Source: Bacteroidota bacterium (lineage in GTDB: Bacteria > Bacteroidota > Bacteroidia > Sphingobacteriales > Sphingobacteriaceae). Taken from it: DNA of 41,856 bases. The notes below the pieces were generated by a model. It saw only the letters and a program-made list of their open reading frames with translations. It made no database searches and was not told where the DNA came from. This document shows, one piece after another, positions 15,133 to 23,283 of this stretch (positions within the stretch are counted from its first letter, which is position 1; every line of letters starts with the position of its first letter). The stretch is taken from positions 1-41,856 of the forward strand of contig JABDHD010000024.1 in NCBI GenBank assembly GCA_013285685.1, written 5' to 3'. Made by a program: the position numbers and the translations under genes.

Positions 15133-15552
15133 TTAAAACTTTTCCAGGCTGGAGAAGAAGAAATCCCCTTCAATTTTCGCATTCTCGTCCGAGTCGGAGC
15201 CATGTATCGCGTTGGCGCCTATTGATTGCGCAAACAAATTGCGGATGGTGCCTTTCCCGGCTTTCGAGGGATCGGTAGCGCCGATCAATTTGCGAAAATC
15301 TTCCACAGCATTATCTTTCTCCAATATTGCAGCAACAATCGGGCCGGACGACATGAAATCAACCAACTCGCCATAAAACGGGCGTTCCTTGTGTACTTCG
15401 TAAAACTGGCCGGCCTTTTCTTTGCTCAATGCGAGGTATTTCATCGCAACAATGTTAAAGCCGCCTTTAATAATATGGTCTAAAATTGCACCTGTATGCC
15501 CGTTGGCAACGGCGTCAGGCTTGATCATGGTAAATGTTTTAGTATTGCTCAT
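15133..15552 (-). CDS. ndk: Nucleoside diphosphate kinase
   Basis: Transfers the gamma phosphate from ATP to NDPs and dNDPs via a phosphohistidine. The 139-residue length is canonical. Visible motifs: [13 protein letters not shown], the Kpn-loop region [18 protein letters not shown], and the active-site histidine H117 in NAIHGSDS. It is a single-gene unit with a strong hairpin terminator. It is divergent from nrnA, separated by about 206 bases. Confidence 0.97.
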   Translation of the reverse strand: MSNTKTFTMIKPDAVANGHTGAILDHIIKGGFNIVAMKYLALSKEKAGQFYEVHKERPFYGELVDFMSSGPIVAAILEKDNAVEDFRKLIGATDPSKAGKGTIRNLFAQSIGANAIHGSDSDENAKIEGDFFFSSLEKF

Positions 15553-15730
15553 CAGCTATTTATTTGTGAAGTTTTTGTGTAAATGTCAATTGAGTTGCTT
15601 TTCAACAGTAAAGAATCTGAAAAAAATGCTAAACAAGTATTTGCCTCAAATTTCCGGCAAAAGTAGCTTTTTACAATTACAACGTAAAGGCTTTAACATT
15701 AATTAACACCCTCTATTTAATTTATTTATT

Positions 15731-15738
15731 TAGCTTTG
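15731..15738 (+). promoter_or_regulatory. Putative -7 box (TAGCTTTG) of nrnA
   Basis: Exact TAnnTTTG, 20 bases before the nrnA ATG, in an AT-rich divergent region. No clear -33 TTTG. Confidence 0.5.
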
Positions 15739-15758
15739 CAACTCTTTTTTAAAAATTG

Positions 15759-16769
15759 ATGTTGGATACAGCCACGCTTATTGAAATTTTAGCGCAGCCA
15801 AAAAAAATAGTTATTACTACGCATCACAAACCCGATGGCGATGCCATAGGGTCGTCGCTTGGTTTGTATAATTATTTGATACAGGAAGGACATCATGTAA
15901 AAGTGATAACCCCTACCGACTATCCTTACTACTTTAACTGGATGCCGGGCAATGATGGGGTTATTATATATACCGGGCATTTGGAAGAGTCGGCGGCATT
16001 GATCGACGAGGCCGAACTGATTTTTTGCCTTGACTTTAATGCGCTGAGCCGCATAAACGAAATGGGCGAACTGGTGCGGAAAAGCAAAGCCGTTAAAATA
16101 CTGATAGATCATCACCTGGAGCCGGAGGGCTTTGAAGATTACCGGCACTGGGACATCAACGCCTGTGCTACGGCACAGCTGGTTTATACCTTTATAGTTA
16201 ACGAGCTGAAAAATAAAAAGCTGGTGAACAAAGATGTGGCATCATGTTTATATGCAGGGATCATGACGGATTCGGCATCATTTTGCCTGCCGAATACAAC
16301 ATCGGATGTACACCGGATAACAGCCGACCTGATTGATGCCGGCGCGGTAAACTGGCAGATATATGACCTGGTTTATAACAACAACTCCGAAAACAGGCTG
16401 CGCTTTTTGGGCTTATGCATATCCCAGCGCCTGGAGATATTGCCCGAATTTAATACGGCAATCATAACGGTTGACAAATATGACCTGGCGAAATACGAGA
16501 TAAAAACAGGCGAAACAGAGGGTATAGTAAACTATGCTTTGTCGATAGCCGGGATACGTTTAGCGGCCTTCATTGTGGAACGGACAGACAAAATAAAGCT
16601 TTCATTACGCTCAAAGGGTGAGGTACCCGCCAATGATATATGCAGAAGGTATTTTAATGGCGGAGGGCATTATAATGCTGCCGGCGGCACATCAACCGAT
16701 AGTCTTGAACAAGTAGTAAATCAATTTAAACTAATATTACCAGAATATAAAAAACTATTAATAAAGTAA
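15759..16769 (+). CDS. nrnA: DHH-family nanoRNase / 3',5'-bisphosphate phosphatase NrnA
   Basis: Degrades 2-5 nt RNA fragments and may dephosphorylate pAp. The 336-residue protein has a DHH domain (about 1-190) with HKPDGDAIGSS (D26, D28), CLDFNAL and ILIDHHL, and a DHHA1 domain (about 230-330) with the substrate loop GGGHYNAAGG. The ATG at 15759 is taken; a TTG one codon earlier is the alternative. It precedes an FKBP lipoprotein by two bases, so the two are probably co-transcribed although functionally unrelated. Many Bacteroidota lack Orn and rely on NrnA-type enzymes (established knowledge; not tested here). Confidence 0.93.
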   Translation: MLDTATLIEILAQPKKIVITTHHKPDGDAIGSSLGLYNYLIQEGHHVKVITPTDYPYYFNWMPGNDGVIIYTGHLEESAALIDEAELIFCLDFNALSRINEMGELVRKSKAVKILIDHHLEPEGFEDYRHWDINACATAQLVYTFIVNELKNKKLVNKDVASCLYAGIMTDSASFCLPNTTSDVHRITADLIDAGAVNWQIYDLVYNNNSENRLRFLGLCISQRLEILPEFNTAIITVDKYDLAKYEIKTGETEGIVNYALSIAGIRLAAFIVERTDKIKLSLRSKGEVPANDICRRYFNGGGHYNAAGGTSTDSLEQVVNQFKLILPEYKKLLIK

Positions 16770-16771
16770 AA

Positions 16772-17770
16772 ATGAAAAGAAAAATGATGTTTTTGGCGCT
16801 TGCGGCAATGGGATTGGCAAGCTGTAATGGCGGATTTAAAACGGCGCCAGGCGGACTGTTATATAATATTGTTGTAGACAAAACCGGGCCAAGCCTGCAG
16901 CCCGGTGATTTTATGAGTGTCGACATTACGTTGAAAAACGATGCCGACTCGGTTTTGGGAACAACTTACGACCAGGGCGTGCCTTTTATGCGGATATTTC
17001 AAAAACCACAGCAAAAAGGCGACTTTTTTTCGGGCCTTGAGCAGTTGAGCGAAGGCGACAGCGCCATTATTAAAACAAATATCGATTCATTATACAAAAC
17101 AGGCACCAGGCCGCCAGAGTTGAAGGGTAAATATCAAACTTACGTTGTAAAGGTTGAAAAAGTGATCCAGAAAGGGCATCTTGACGAAAAGGTTTTTGAA
17201 GGCCGCGTACAGGATTACTATACCAAAACAATGGCTGCCATCAAAAGCAAACTGCAGGCAGCTGAGCCGGTTAAGATCAAAAAGTATATTGCAGATAATA
17301 AGCTGAAAGTGATTACTACTGCGGATGGCCTGAACTACCAGGTAACCCAAATGGGAACCGGCGAAAAACCGGCAAACGGTGATACCGTAGCCGTATATTA
17401 CGTGGCTAAATTTGTTGACGGAAAGGTTTTTGACACCAACATTAAGGAAGAAGCAAAAAAAGCGAGTATCCCCAGTAACCCGATGAGCCCTTACAAGCCT
17501 ATGCGTTTCCCGCTGGGCGTGCAAGGCATGATCAAAGGCTGGAACGAAGTTATGTTACTTTTGCCTAAAGGTTCAAAAGCTACTCTGGTAGTACCATCGT
17601 CGCTTGCATACGGCGATAACGGCTATCAAAGGGTGGGCCCGTTTACACCGCTGGTATTTGACGTGGAACTGGTTGACGTTGTGCACCCTGATCCAAATGC
17701 GCCAAAACCGCCGCCACCGGTAATGCCGGGCCAGGCGCTAAAGGCTATGCCTGTGCCGGTAAAGAAATAG
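16772..17770 (+). CDS. FKBP-type peptidyl-prolyl isomerase, lipoprotein
   Basis: A 332-residue envelope protein with a lipoprotein signal (LASC, lipid-anchored C18). A degenerate N-terminal FKBP-like domain (about 40-130) lacks most active-site residues; a charged helix follows; then a complete FKBP domain (about 195-305). The latter keeps the residues lining the FKBP pocket: the Y in VYYVAKF, VFDT, FPLG, IKGW, LAYGD and VFDVEL. There is an insertion of about 20 residues after FDT. A Pro-rich tail follows. It probably helps fold secreted proteins. It lies two bases after nrnA and ends at a terminator, with a paralogue next to it. Confidence 0.92.
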   Translation: MKRKMMFLALAAMGLASCNGGFKTAPGGLLYNIVVDKTGPSLQPGDFMSVDITLKNDADSVLGTTYDQGVPFMRIFQKPQQKGDFFSGLEQLSEGDSAIIKTNIDSLYKTGTRPPELKGKYQTYVVKVEKVIQKGHLDEKVFEGRVQDYYTKTMAAIKSKLQAAEPVKIKKYIADNKLKVITTADGLNYQVTQMGTGEKPANGDTVAVYYVAKFVDGKVFDTNIKEEAKKASIPSNPMSPYKPMRFPLGVQGMIKGWNEVMLLLPKGSKATLVVPSSLAYGDNGYQRVGPFTPLVFDVELVDVVHPDPNAPKPPPPVMPGQALKAMPVPVKK

Positions 17771-17786
17771 TATTTTTTTAAATTTT

Positions 17787-17815
17787 GGCCTTCCGGTAAA
17801 AGGAGGGCCCTTTTT
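17787..17815 (+). terminator. Intrinsic terminator between the two FKBP genes
   Basis: GGCCTTCC pairs with GGAGGGCC (one wobble) around GGTAAAA and is followed by CTTTTT. The next ATG begins only nine bases after the T-run, so the second FKBP gene must either be read through or use a promoter within or before this hairpin. Confidence 0.72.
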
Positions 17816-17823
17816 ATTTTACG

Positions 17824-19005
17824 ATGAAGTATATTTTGATCATTTTAGCCTTAGCCATTGTGGTGAACGCTAACGCACAAAACGACATGCAGCGCACGGC
17901 GGGCGGGGTATCGTACCGTTTGCTGACCCATAATACCGGCGACCGGATAAAAATAGATGATGTTTTAACTTTCGACTTTGTCCAAAAAACGGATAAAGAC
18001 TCGGTGCTGATGAGCTCCTACGTTAGTGGTAACAAAGCGCAAATACAGATTGTTGATCCGAAATCGGTAACTGACCTGGTGGAGACTAATTTAATGCAGA
18101 TTTTTCCCATGGCCACGGTAAACGACAGCCTGCTGGTTAAATTCCCAACAGATTCAATATTTAAAGGACACGAGGAGCAGCGGCCGCCGTTTTTCCCGAA
18201 AGGCAGCAACCTTAATTTTGTAATCAAGATCGAGCGGGTGCAGTCGCTTAACGATGCCATTGCCGAGCGTAATGCAGCAATAGAAAAAGTAAAAGCTGCC
18301 GAGGCCTCGGATGCGGCGAAATACATTGCCAGTCATAAACTGGTTTTGAAGACCACCGCATCAGGCTTAAAATATGTGATCACCCAATCGTCGTTAAAAG
18401 CAAAACCGCTGAAAGGCGATACCGTCGAGGTTAATTATATAGGCCGGTCGTTAGATGACAAGGTTTTTGACACCAGTATCGAGTCGGTTGCCAAGGCTTC
18501 AAACCTAAATCAGCCCGGCCGCCCCTATGAGCCCATCAAGTTTGTATTGGGCGTTGATAATATAATTCCCGGCTGGGTTGAGGGCCTGCAATTAGTTGGC
18601 GAAGGCGGTAAAGCTACGCTGGTTATCCCATCGGCTCTGGCCTATGGCGAACAAGGATCGGGCGAGATTAAACCGTACAGTACATTGGTGTTTGATGTGG
18701 AACTGGTTAAAGTAAAGCCCGGCAAACACGATCTGGCAGCAAAGAAAACCGCCGGTGAAATGCCGCCAGGTCTCAGCAGTATCGAAGCGAATTCGGCCGC
18801 CGGGTCAACTATCAAAATAACAAACCTGAGGTCTACCCCTGCAGCTACCGGCAAAATTATAAAGCAATTGCCTGTTAATGCCAAACTTTATGTAATACCC
18901 GGCAAAGACGTTGGCGCGTACTGCAAAGTGATAGACGCTAAGACAAACACAACTGGCTGGGTAAGCAAGGCCGCAGTAAAACTGGCGGAGAAAGCAAAAA
19001 AATAA
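17824..19005 (+). CDS. FKBP-type peptidyl-prolyl isomerase with C-terminal SH3-like domain
   Basis: A 393-residue secreted protein, paralogue of the preceding FKBP. It has an ordinary signal peptide (cleavage near VNANA-QN), a degenerate N-terminal FKBP-like domain (about 30-145), an Ala/Glu-rich helix, an intact FKBP domain (about 195-305 with VNYIGRS, VFDTS, FVLG, IPGW, LAYGE, VFDVEL), and then an extra bacterial-SH3-like module (about 325-385: IKITNLRSTPAATGKII and GWVSKAAVKL). The SH3b module often binds peptidoglycan or peptides, so this copy may be directed to the cell wall (inference). The start lies right after the terminator of the first copy. Confidence 0.9.
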   Translation: MKYILIILALAIVVNANAQNDMQRTAGGVSYRLLTHNTGDRIKIDDVLTFDFVQKTDKDSVLMSSYVSGNKAQIQIVDPKSVTDLVETNLMQIFPMATVNDSLLVKFPTDSIFKGHEEQRPPFFPKGSNLNFVIKIERVQSLNDAIAERNAAIEKVKAAEASDAAKYIASHKLVLKTTASGLKYVITQSSLKAKPLKGDTVEVNYIGRSLDDKVFDTSIESVAKASNLNQPGRPYEPIKFVLGVDNIIPGWVEGLQLVGEGGKATLVIPSALAYGEQGSGEIKPYSTLVFDVELVKVKPGKHDLAAKKTAGEMPPGLSSIEANSAAGSTIKITNLRSTPAATGKIIKQLPVNAKLYVIPGKDVGAYCKVIDAKTNTTGWVSKAAVKLAEKAKK

Positions 19006-19082
19006 CCATTTCTGCCGGGTTTAACGCGTTAATGCCTTTGATAGCAATAAGCGCTACTACGAATTAAACAAAGTTTTCTATA

Positions 19083-19111
19083 AGCCTCCCGAAAAGCCGG
19101 GGGGCTTTTTT
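19083..19111 (+). terminator. Intrinsic terminator after the second FKBP gene
   Basis: AGCCTCCC pairs with GGGGGGCT (one wobble) and runs into a T-tract. The tract is immediately followed by the TACTTTTG box used by tatD, so terminator and promoter abut. Confidence 0.7.
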
Positions 19112-19118
19112 ACTTTTG
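19111..19118 (+). promoter_or_regulatory. Putative -7 box (TACTTTTG) abutting tatD
   Basis: Exact TAnnTTTG that ends four bases before the tatD ATG; directly downstream of a terminator. Predicts leaderless or nearly leaderless mRNA. Confidence 0.48.
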
Positions 19119-19122
19119 CACG

Positions 19123-19890
19123 ATGGTTTTAACCGATACGCACACCCACCAATATTACGAAACCGACCCTGAAAAGCTGGCCGCGCTGATGGAGCGCTGC
19201 AAAAGCAACCGCGTTGGCCGCCTGTTTTTGCCCAATGTGGACGCGGATTCGGTGGGCAAGGTTTTTGGGCTGGCCGCGGCATACCCGGGTATTTGCTACC
19301 CGATGCTCGGCCTGCACCCATGCTCGGTGAAAGAGGGCTGGGAGCAAGAATTAGCCGATATAAAACAAGCCATAAATCAAGGTAAAATATACGCTATCGG
19401 CGAGATCGGCATCGATCTGTATTGGGATAAAACCACTTTAACCGAACAAATAAGAGCCTTTAAGGGACAGATCAACTGGGCTAAGGAATTGCGTTTGCCT
19501 ATTGTTATCCATTGCCGCGAGGCGTTTGATGAAGTTTTTAGCGTGCTGGAAGAAGAGCGGGATGAAAACCTGCGCGGCATTTTCCATTGCTTTACCGGAA
19601 ACCTTGAGCAGGCGCAAAAAGTGATCGGGCTGGGGTTTTACCTTGGTATCGGCGGCGTGGTTACTTATAAAAATTCGGGCCTGGACAAAGTGGTGGCGCA
19701 AATCAACCCGGAGCATATCGTTTTGGAAACTGACTCGCCTTATCTTACGCCTGTTCCTTTCCGCGGCAAGCCGAACGAAAGTTCGTACCTGGTTTACGTG
19801 GCTGAAAAAGTGGCGGACCTGCATCAAACAAGTGTAGAAAACATAGCGGATATCACCACTCAAAATTCAAGGGTCATTTTTGGTGCGTAA
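19123..19890 (+). CDS. tatD: TatD-family metal-dependent deoxyribonuclease
   Basis: A 255-residue TIM-barrel metallohydrolase; family members are 3'-5' exonucleases or D-aminoacyl-tRNA deacylase-like enzymes. Metal ligands are intact: H7 and H9 (DTHTHQ), E94 (GEIGID), H130 (VIHCREA), H155 (FHCFTGN) and D204 (LETDSPYL). The length is typical. The start lies four bases after an exact -7 box. The following spacer contains a small inverted repeat before the asparaginase gene. The exact substrate cannot be told from the sequence. Confidence 0.93.
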   Translation: MVLTDTHTHQYYETDPEKLAALMERCKSNRVGRLFLPNVDADSVGKVFGLAAAYPGICYPMLGLHPCSVKEGWEQELADIKQAINQGKIYAIGEIGIDLYWDKTTLTEQIRAFKGQINWAKELRLPIVIHCREAFDEVFSVLEEERDENLRGIFHCFTGNLEQAQKVIGLGFYLGIGGVVTYKNSGLDKVVAQINPEHIVLETDSPYLTPVPFRGKPNESSYLVYVAEKVADLHQTSVENIADITTQNSRVIFGA

Positions 19891-19910
19891 ATTTTTGCAT
19901 CTTTGGGGCG

Positions 19911-19972
19911 AGTTAACGGTTCATATCGAGCGGTGCTTATTACCATGAACTATGAACCATCAACCACGAACT
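19911..19972. repeat. Imperfect inverted repeat with GGTTCAT-type arms before the asparaginase gene
   Basis: Left arm 19911-19934 (AGTTAACGGTTCATAT..GAGCGGT) is matched in reverse complement, with an 8-base indel, by 19942-19972 (ACCATGAACTATGAACCATC..ACGAACT), whose internal unit is ATGAACTATGAACC. It ends eight bases before the start codon, like the repeat before uvrA. Confidence 0.62.
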
Positions 19973-19980
19973 AATAAAGC

Positions 19981-21003
19981 ATGAGCCAGATCCTGATCAT
20001 TTACACCGGCGGCACAATTGGTATGATGAGCGACCCGATAACAAAGGTGCTCAAACCGATCAATTTTGAGCAGATCATGGATAATGTGCCTGAGCTGGAA
20101 AAACTTAACTGCAAGATACAGGTCCATTCATTTGATGAGATCATCGACTCCAGCAATATGAACCCAGCCATTTGGAGCGAGCTGGCCGGACTGATCGAAT
20201 CCAATTATGATACTGTCGACGGCTTTGTGATCCTGCATGGCTCAGACACAATGGCCTTTACTGCTTCGGTGCTGAGCTTTATGCTCCAGAACCTGGGCAA
20301 ACCGGTTATTTTTACCGGCTCGCAGCTGCCGATCAGCGCCGTGCGCACCGATGCAAAGGAAAATTTGATGACCGCCATCGAGATCGCCAAAGCCAAAAAG
20401 CATGATCGTGCCCGCGTACCCGAGGTCTGTATCTATTTTGATTATAAATTATTCCGCGGCAACCGGTCGTTTAAATATAATTCATCCAAATTCGAGGCCT
20501 TCCGGTCGCCGAACTACCCTATTTTGGCGGAGTCCGGGGTACATCTTAAGTTTAGCCTGAATGACATCAGGCACCCTGGAGACGGCGATCAGCTCATCGT
20601 GCACAAAAACCTGGTCAGCGATGTAGCGGTGCTGAAATTATACCCGGGTATCAGCCCCAAGGTCGTGGAGAATATATTGGGCGCCGACGTACGCGGCATT
20701 GTAATGGAGACTTTCGGAGCTGGGAATACTACAACCGATCAATGGTTTGTGGACCTGCTCAAACAAGCCATAGACAGCGGCAAAGTGGTGCTGGATATTT
20801 CGCAGTGCAAAGTAGGAACGGTGGAACTTGGCCGCTACGAAACCAGCCGGCAGTTGAAAGATATCGGCGTAGCCAATGGTTACGATATGACCTACGAAAG
20901 CGCCGTTACCAAAATGATGTTCCTGCTGGGCCAGCACGAAGACCCAAAAACCGTTAAAGAGCTGCTGGAAACTGACCTGAGGGGCGAGCTAACGGTGTCG
21001 TAA
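19981..21003 (+). CDS. ansA: Type I L-asparaginase (cytoplasmic)
   Basis: Hydrolyses L-asparagine to aspartate and ammonia. The 340-residue protein has the N-terminal threonine nucleophile motif YTGGTIG (T12), the second catalytic block HGSDTMAFTASVLSFML, and the Lys-containing VRTDAKENLM. No signal peptide is visible, which fits the cytoplasmic type I rather than the periplasmic type II enzyme. The C-terminal domain with MKTFGAGN-like MVMETFGAGNTTT is intact. It is upstream of a ROK kinase and a SIS protein on the same strand, but 100 bases of spacer suggest separate transcription. Confidence 0.94.
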   Translation: MSQILIIYTGGTIGMMSDPITKVLKPINFEQIMDNVPELEKLNCKIQVHSFDEIIDSSNMNPAIWSELAGLIESNYDTVDGFVILHGSDTMAFTASVLSFMLQNLGKPVIFTGSQLPISAVRTDAKENLMTAIEIAKAKKHDRARVPEVCIYFDYKLFRGNRSFKYNSSKFEAFRSPNYPILAESGVHLKFSLNDIRHPGDGDQLIVHKNLVSDVAVLKLYPGISPKVVENILGADVRGIVMETFGAGNTTTDQWFVDLLKQAIDSGKVVLDISQCKVGTVELGRYETSRQLKDIGVANGYDMTYESAVTKMMFLLGQHEDPKTVKELLETDLRGELTVS

Positions 21004-21105
21004 TCTTCGGTGTTTCTCATGTTTTAGGGGGTGGCGGCAGTATTCGTCAGCCACAAGCGATCACTTTTTTCCTTACTTTGTAAAGATTATAAACCGGCCC
21101 TGTTC

Positions 21106-22032
21106 ATGTCCCAAAAAACATATCTCGGCATCGAGATCGGCGGTACCAAGCTGCAGTTGGTGATCGGCGATGAAAACGCGCGGATACTACAGCGCTTCCG
21201 CTTTGTTGTGGACCGGTATGCAGGAGCTGAAAAGATTAGGCAACTAATTGCTGAAACATTGGCGTCAGTTGATACCGAAAACATTGCAGCCATCGGTGTT
21301 GGCTACGGCGGACCGATAGACAGGCATGCCGGAAAGGTCATTGCCTCCTACCAGATCGGCGGTTGGGCGGGCTTCCCGTTAAAGGAATGGCTGGGCGACC
21401 TCAGCGGCATACCGGCAGTAGTGGATAATGACGCGAATGTTGCCGCCTTCGGCGAAGCTATACTGGGGGCCGGCCGCGATTATCAAAATGTATTTTACAT
21501 TACGCTCGGCAGCGGCGTAGGCTCGGGCATCGTGCTGAATAAGGCGATCTATCATGGCGCCTTCCCCGGCGAGGCGGAGATGGGCCACATCCGGCTGGAT
21601 AAAACCGGCCGCACCGTGGAATCATCTTGCTCGGGCTGGGCCGTAGATAAAAAGATCAGGGACATTGCCGGCGAGCATCCCGGCGGTAAGCTGGCAAAAC
21701 TGGTGCAAACTGGTGGAGCGCCCGAAGCGCGCTGGCTGGCTGAAGCGCTGAATCAAAACGACCCGCTGGCCATAAAAATACTGGACGAAACCTGCGACGA
21801 CCTGGCATTCGGTATTTCGCATGCGGTGCACCTGGTACATCCGGAGACGATTATTTTAGGAGGCGGTTTGTCCCTTGTCGGCGAACCGCTACGTAACTTA
21901 GTGGTGCAAAAGCTGTCCGGTTATTTGATGGATGTATTTCAGCCGGGCCCTTGGGTACAACTATCCCTGTTAAAGGAAGATGCGGTGCCCATTGGCGCAC
22001 TTTTGCTGGCTATTCAACATAAAAGCGATTAA
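21106..22032 (+). CDS. ROK-family sugar kinase-like protein lacking the zinc motif
   Basis: A 308-residue ASKHA-fold kinase. The N-terminal phosphate loop EIGGTKLQ, the catalytic Asp in VVDNDANVAAFGE (D109), the ITLGSGVGSGIV adenosine region and the EMGHI motif (H161) are present. The ROK zinc signature that normally follows (CxCGxxGC) is missing: after GH only one cysteine (C175) occurs. That points to a non-canonical ROK subgroup. The substrate is unknown; hexose or amino sugar is likely by family. The ATG at 21106 is preferred over a GTG at 21031, since it aligns with the glycine-rich start. It lies 12 bases upstream of a SIS sugar isomerase gene, a functional pairing that suggests one pathway. 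Confidence 0.88.
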   Translation: MSQKTYLGIEIGGTKLQLVIGDENARILQRFRFVVDRYAGAEKIRQLIAETLASVDTENIAAIGVGYGGPIDRHAGKVIASYQIGGWAGFPLKEWLGDLSGIPAVVDNDANVAAFGEAILGAGRDYQNVFYITLGSGVGSGIVLNKAIYHGAFPGEAEMGHIRLDKTGRTVESSCSGWAVDKKIRDIAGEHPGGKLAKLVQTGGAPEARWLAEALNQNDPLAIKILDETCDDLAFGISHAVHLVHPETIILGGGLSLVGEPLRNLVVQKLSGYLMDVFQPGPWVQLSLLKEDAVPIGALLLAIQHKSD

Positions 22033-22043
22033 ATCAAAATCCA

Positions 22044-22625
22044 GTGATAAATTATTTTTCAGAATATATAAGCCTTCAACAAAAAGCGCTCGAGAGCATC
22101 GATAAGGATACCCTTGCCAGATTGATCGGGCTGTTCAGGTCGGCACTGGACGAGGACCGGCAGATATTTGTTTTTGGCAATGGCGGCAGCGGCAACAATG
22201 CCTCACACTTTGTTACTGACTTGGGCAAAAGTTCGTCCGATAAAACTCACAAGCGTTTCCGCTGCATGTGCCTCAATGATAATACCGGTTGGATAACCGC
22301 CATCGGTAACGACTATTGTTTTGAGGATATTTTTATGCGCCAGCTCAGCAACCTGGCCAATCCCGGCGATCTGCTGATGGCCCTGAGCGTAAGCGGCAAC
22401 TCGCCCAATATGGTGAAGGCAATGGAATGGGGCAAACAGCAGGGTATGCACACCGTAGCCCTGGTAGGCGGCAAAAAAGGGAAACTGGCAGAACTGGCTG
22501 ATACCGTAATAGCTATAGATGATACCCATTATGGCCGCGTGGAAGACGCGCAGATGGGTATTTGCCACATGATCTGCTACGCTTTTGTTGAAAAAGCGGA
22601 ATTGCAGGGGCCGCGGAGCAGCTAA
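22044..22625 (+). CDS. SIS-domain sugar-phosphate isomerase, GmhA-like
   Basis: A 193-residue protein with the SIS fold of phosphoheptose isomerase: GNGGSGNNASHFVTDLGK, ALSVSGNSPNMVKAMEW, and a C-terminal EDAQMGICHMICY helix with the conserved E and H found in GmhA. GmhA converts sedoheptulose 7-phosphate to a heptose 7-phosphate for surface-sugar synthesis. Its identity as GmhA or as an isomerase acting on the adjacent ROK kinase's product is uncertain. It starts with GTG at 22044; no in-frame ATG lies near. The gap to the ROK gene is 11 bases, so they form an operon. No hldE-type gene is adjacent. Confidence 0.85.
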   Translation: MINYFSEYISLQQKALESIDKDTLARLIGLFRSALDEDRQIFVFGNGGSGNNASHFVTDLGKSSSDKTHKRFRCMCLNDNTGWITAIGNDYCFEDIFMRQLSNLANPGDLLMALSVSGNSPNMVKAMEWGKQQGMHTVALVGGKKGKLAELADTVIAIDDTHYGRVEDAQMGICHMICYAFVEKAELQGPRSS

Positions 22626-22857
22626 TGCCCTTCCTTGCAGTATCGGCTTACCTTCGGGGCGCCGCACCGCAGTGTTAAGTCAATATTCTTTAGTCGTAAG
22701 TCCAAAGTCCATTTTCCGATATTCCGACTTAAAGCTTGAGACTCCCGGCTCAGGACCAAGCGTCAGTTTATAGTTGACACGGCGCCGTAACATGATGCCG
22801 ACGTGCAAATCGTATGTATACGAACAATGTGTAACGCCGGTGCGTTTCTCCGTCCGT
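22626..22857. other. Convergent spacer with weak degenerate repeats
   Basis: No gene seen in these 232 bases. AGTCGTAAGTCCAAAGTCC at about 22691 and a mirrored TTCCGACTTAAAG at about 22721 resemble the AGTCCGAAA word of the repeat before recF. The rest looks unstructured. Confidence 0.4.
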
Positions 22858-23283
22858 TTAATGATTTGCCGACGGCGGGTATCCGGGATAAGCGCCGTTT
22901 TTAAAGCCCATGCTGTTAGCTATCCGCATGGCCTCGTAGCTGCAAAACCACGCGAAATTCATCGCCTGCTGATAGTTTGATCCAACCTTTTTTCTAAAAC
23001 TCTCCACCTGCGGCTTTATTTCCTTTTCGCGTTCCTGAAATTTTTTGTTGAGCGCCTGCTGTTGGGCCGGGGTTGGCTTAGTGCCATTGGTGGTATATTG
23101 CTTCCACTCGGTAAAATATTCGGTTACCGCGTCATCGTATAATTTACAGATGGCCAGTTCATCCGGATCGGTAATTTTTAGCGAATCAACCAGGTGCCGG
23201 TAATTTGATGATTGCGCTTTGCATTGTGTTGAAATTGCAATTGCGCCGAAGACACAAACGATAAGTTTTAGCGTTGTTTTCAT
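22858..23283 (-). CDS. Small secreted protein of unknown function
   Basis: A 141-residue protein starting at ATG 23283 with a classical signal peptide (basic MKTTLK, hydrophobic core, cleavage near CKAQ-SS). The mature part is helical and charged (EREKEIKPQVESFRKKV), with ICKLYDDAVTEYFTEWKQY and NYQQAMNFAWFCSYEAMRIAN. No family recognised. The frame continues upstream to 23529 but that part lacks features of a protein start, and the signal peptide fixes the start. It is isolated on the minus strand between the SIS gene and rpiA. Confidence 0.7.
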   Translation of the reverse strand: MKTTLKLIVCVFGAIAISTQCKAQSSNYRHLVDSLKITDPDELAICKLYDDAVTEYFTEWKQYTTNGTKPTPAQQQALNKKFQEREKEIKPQVESFRKKVGSNYQQAMNFAWFCSYEAMRIANSMGFKNGAYPGYPPSANH

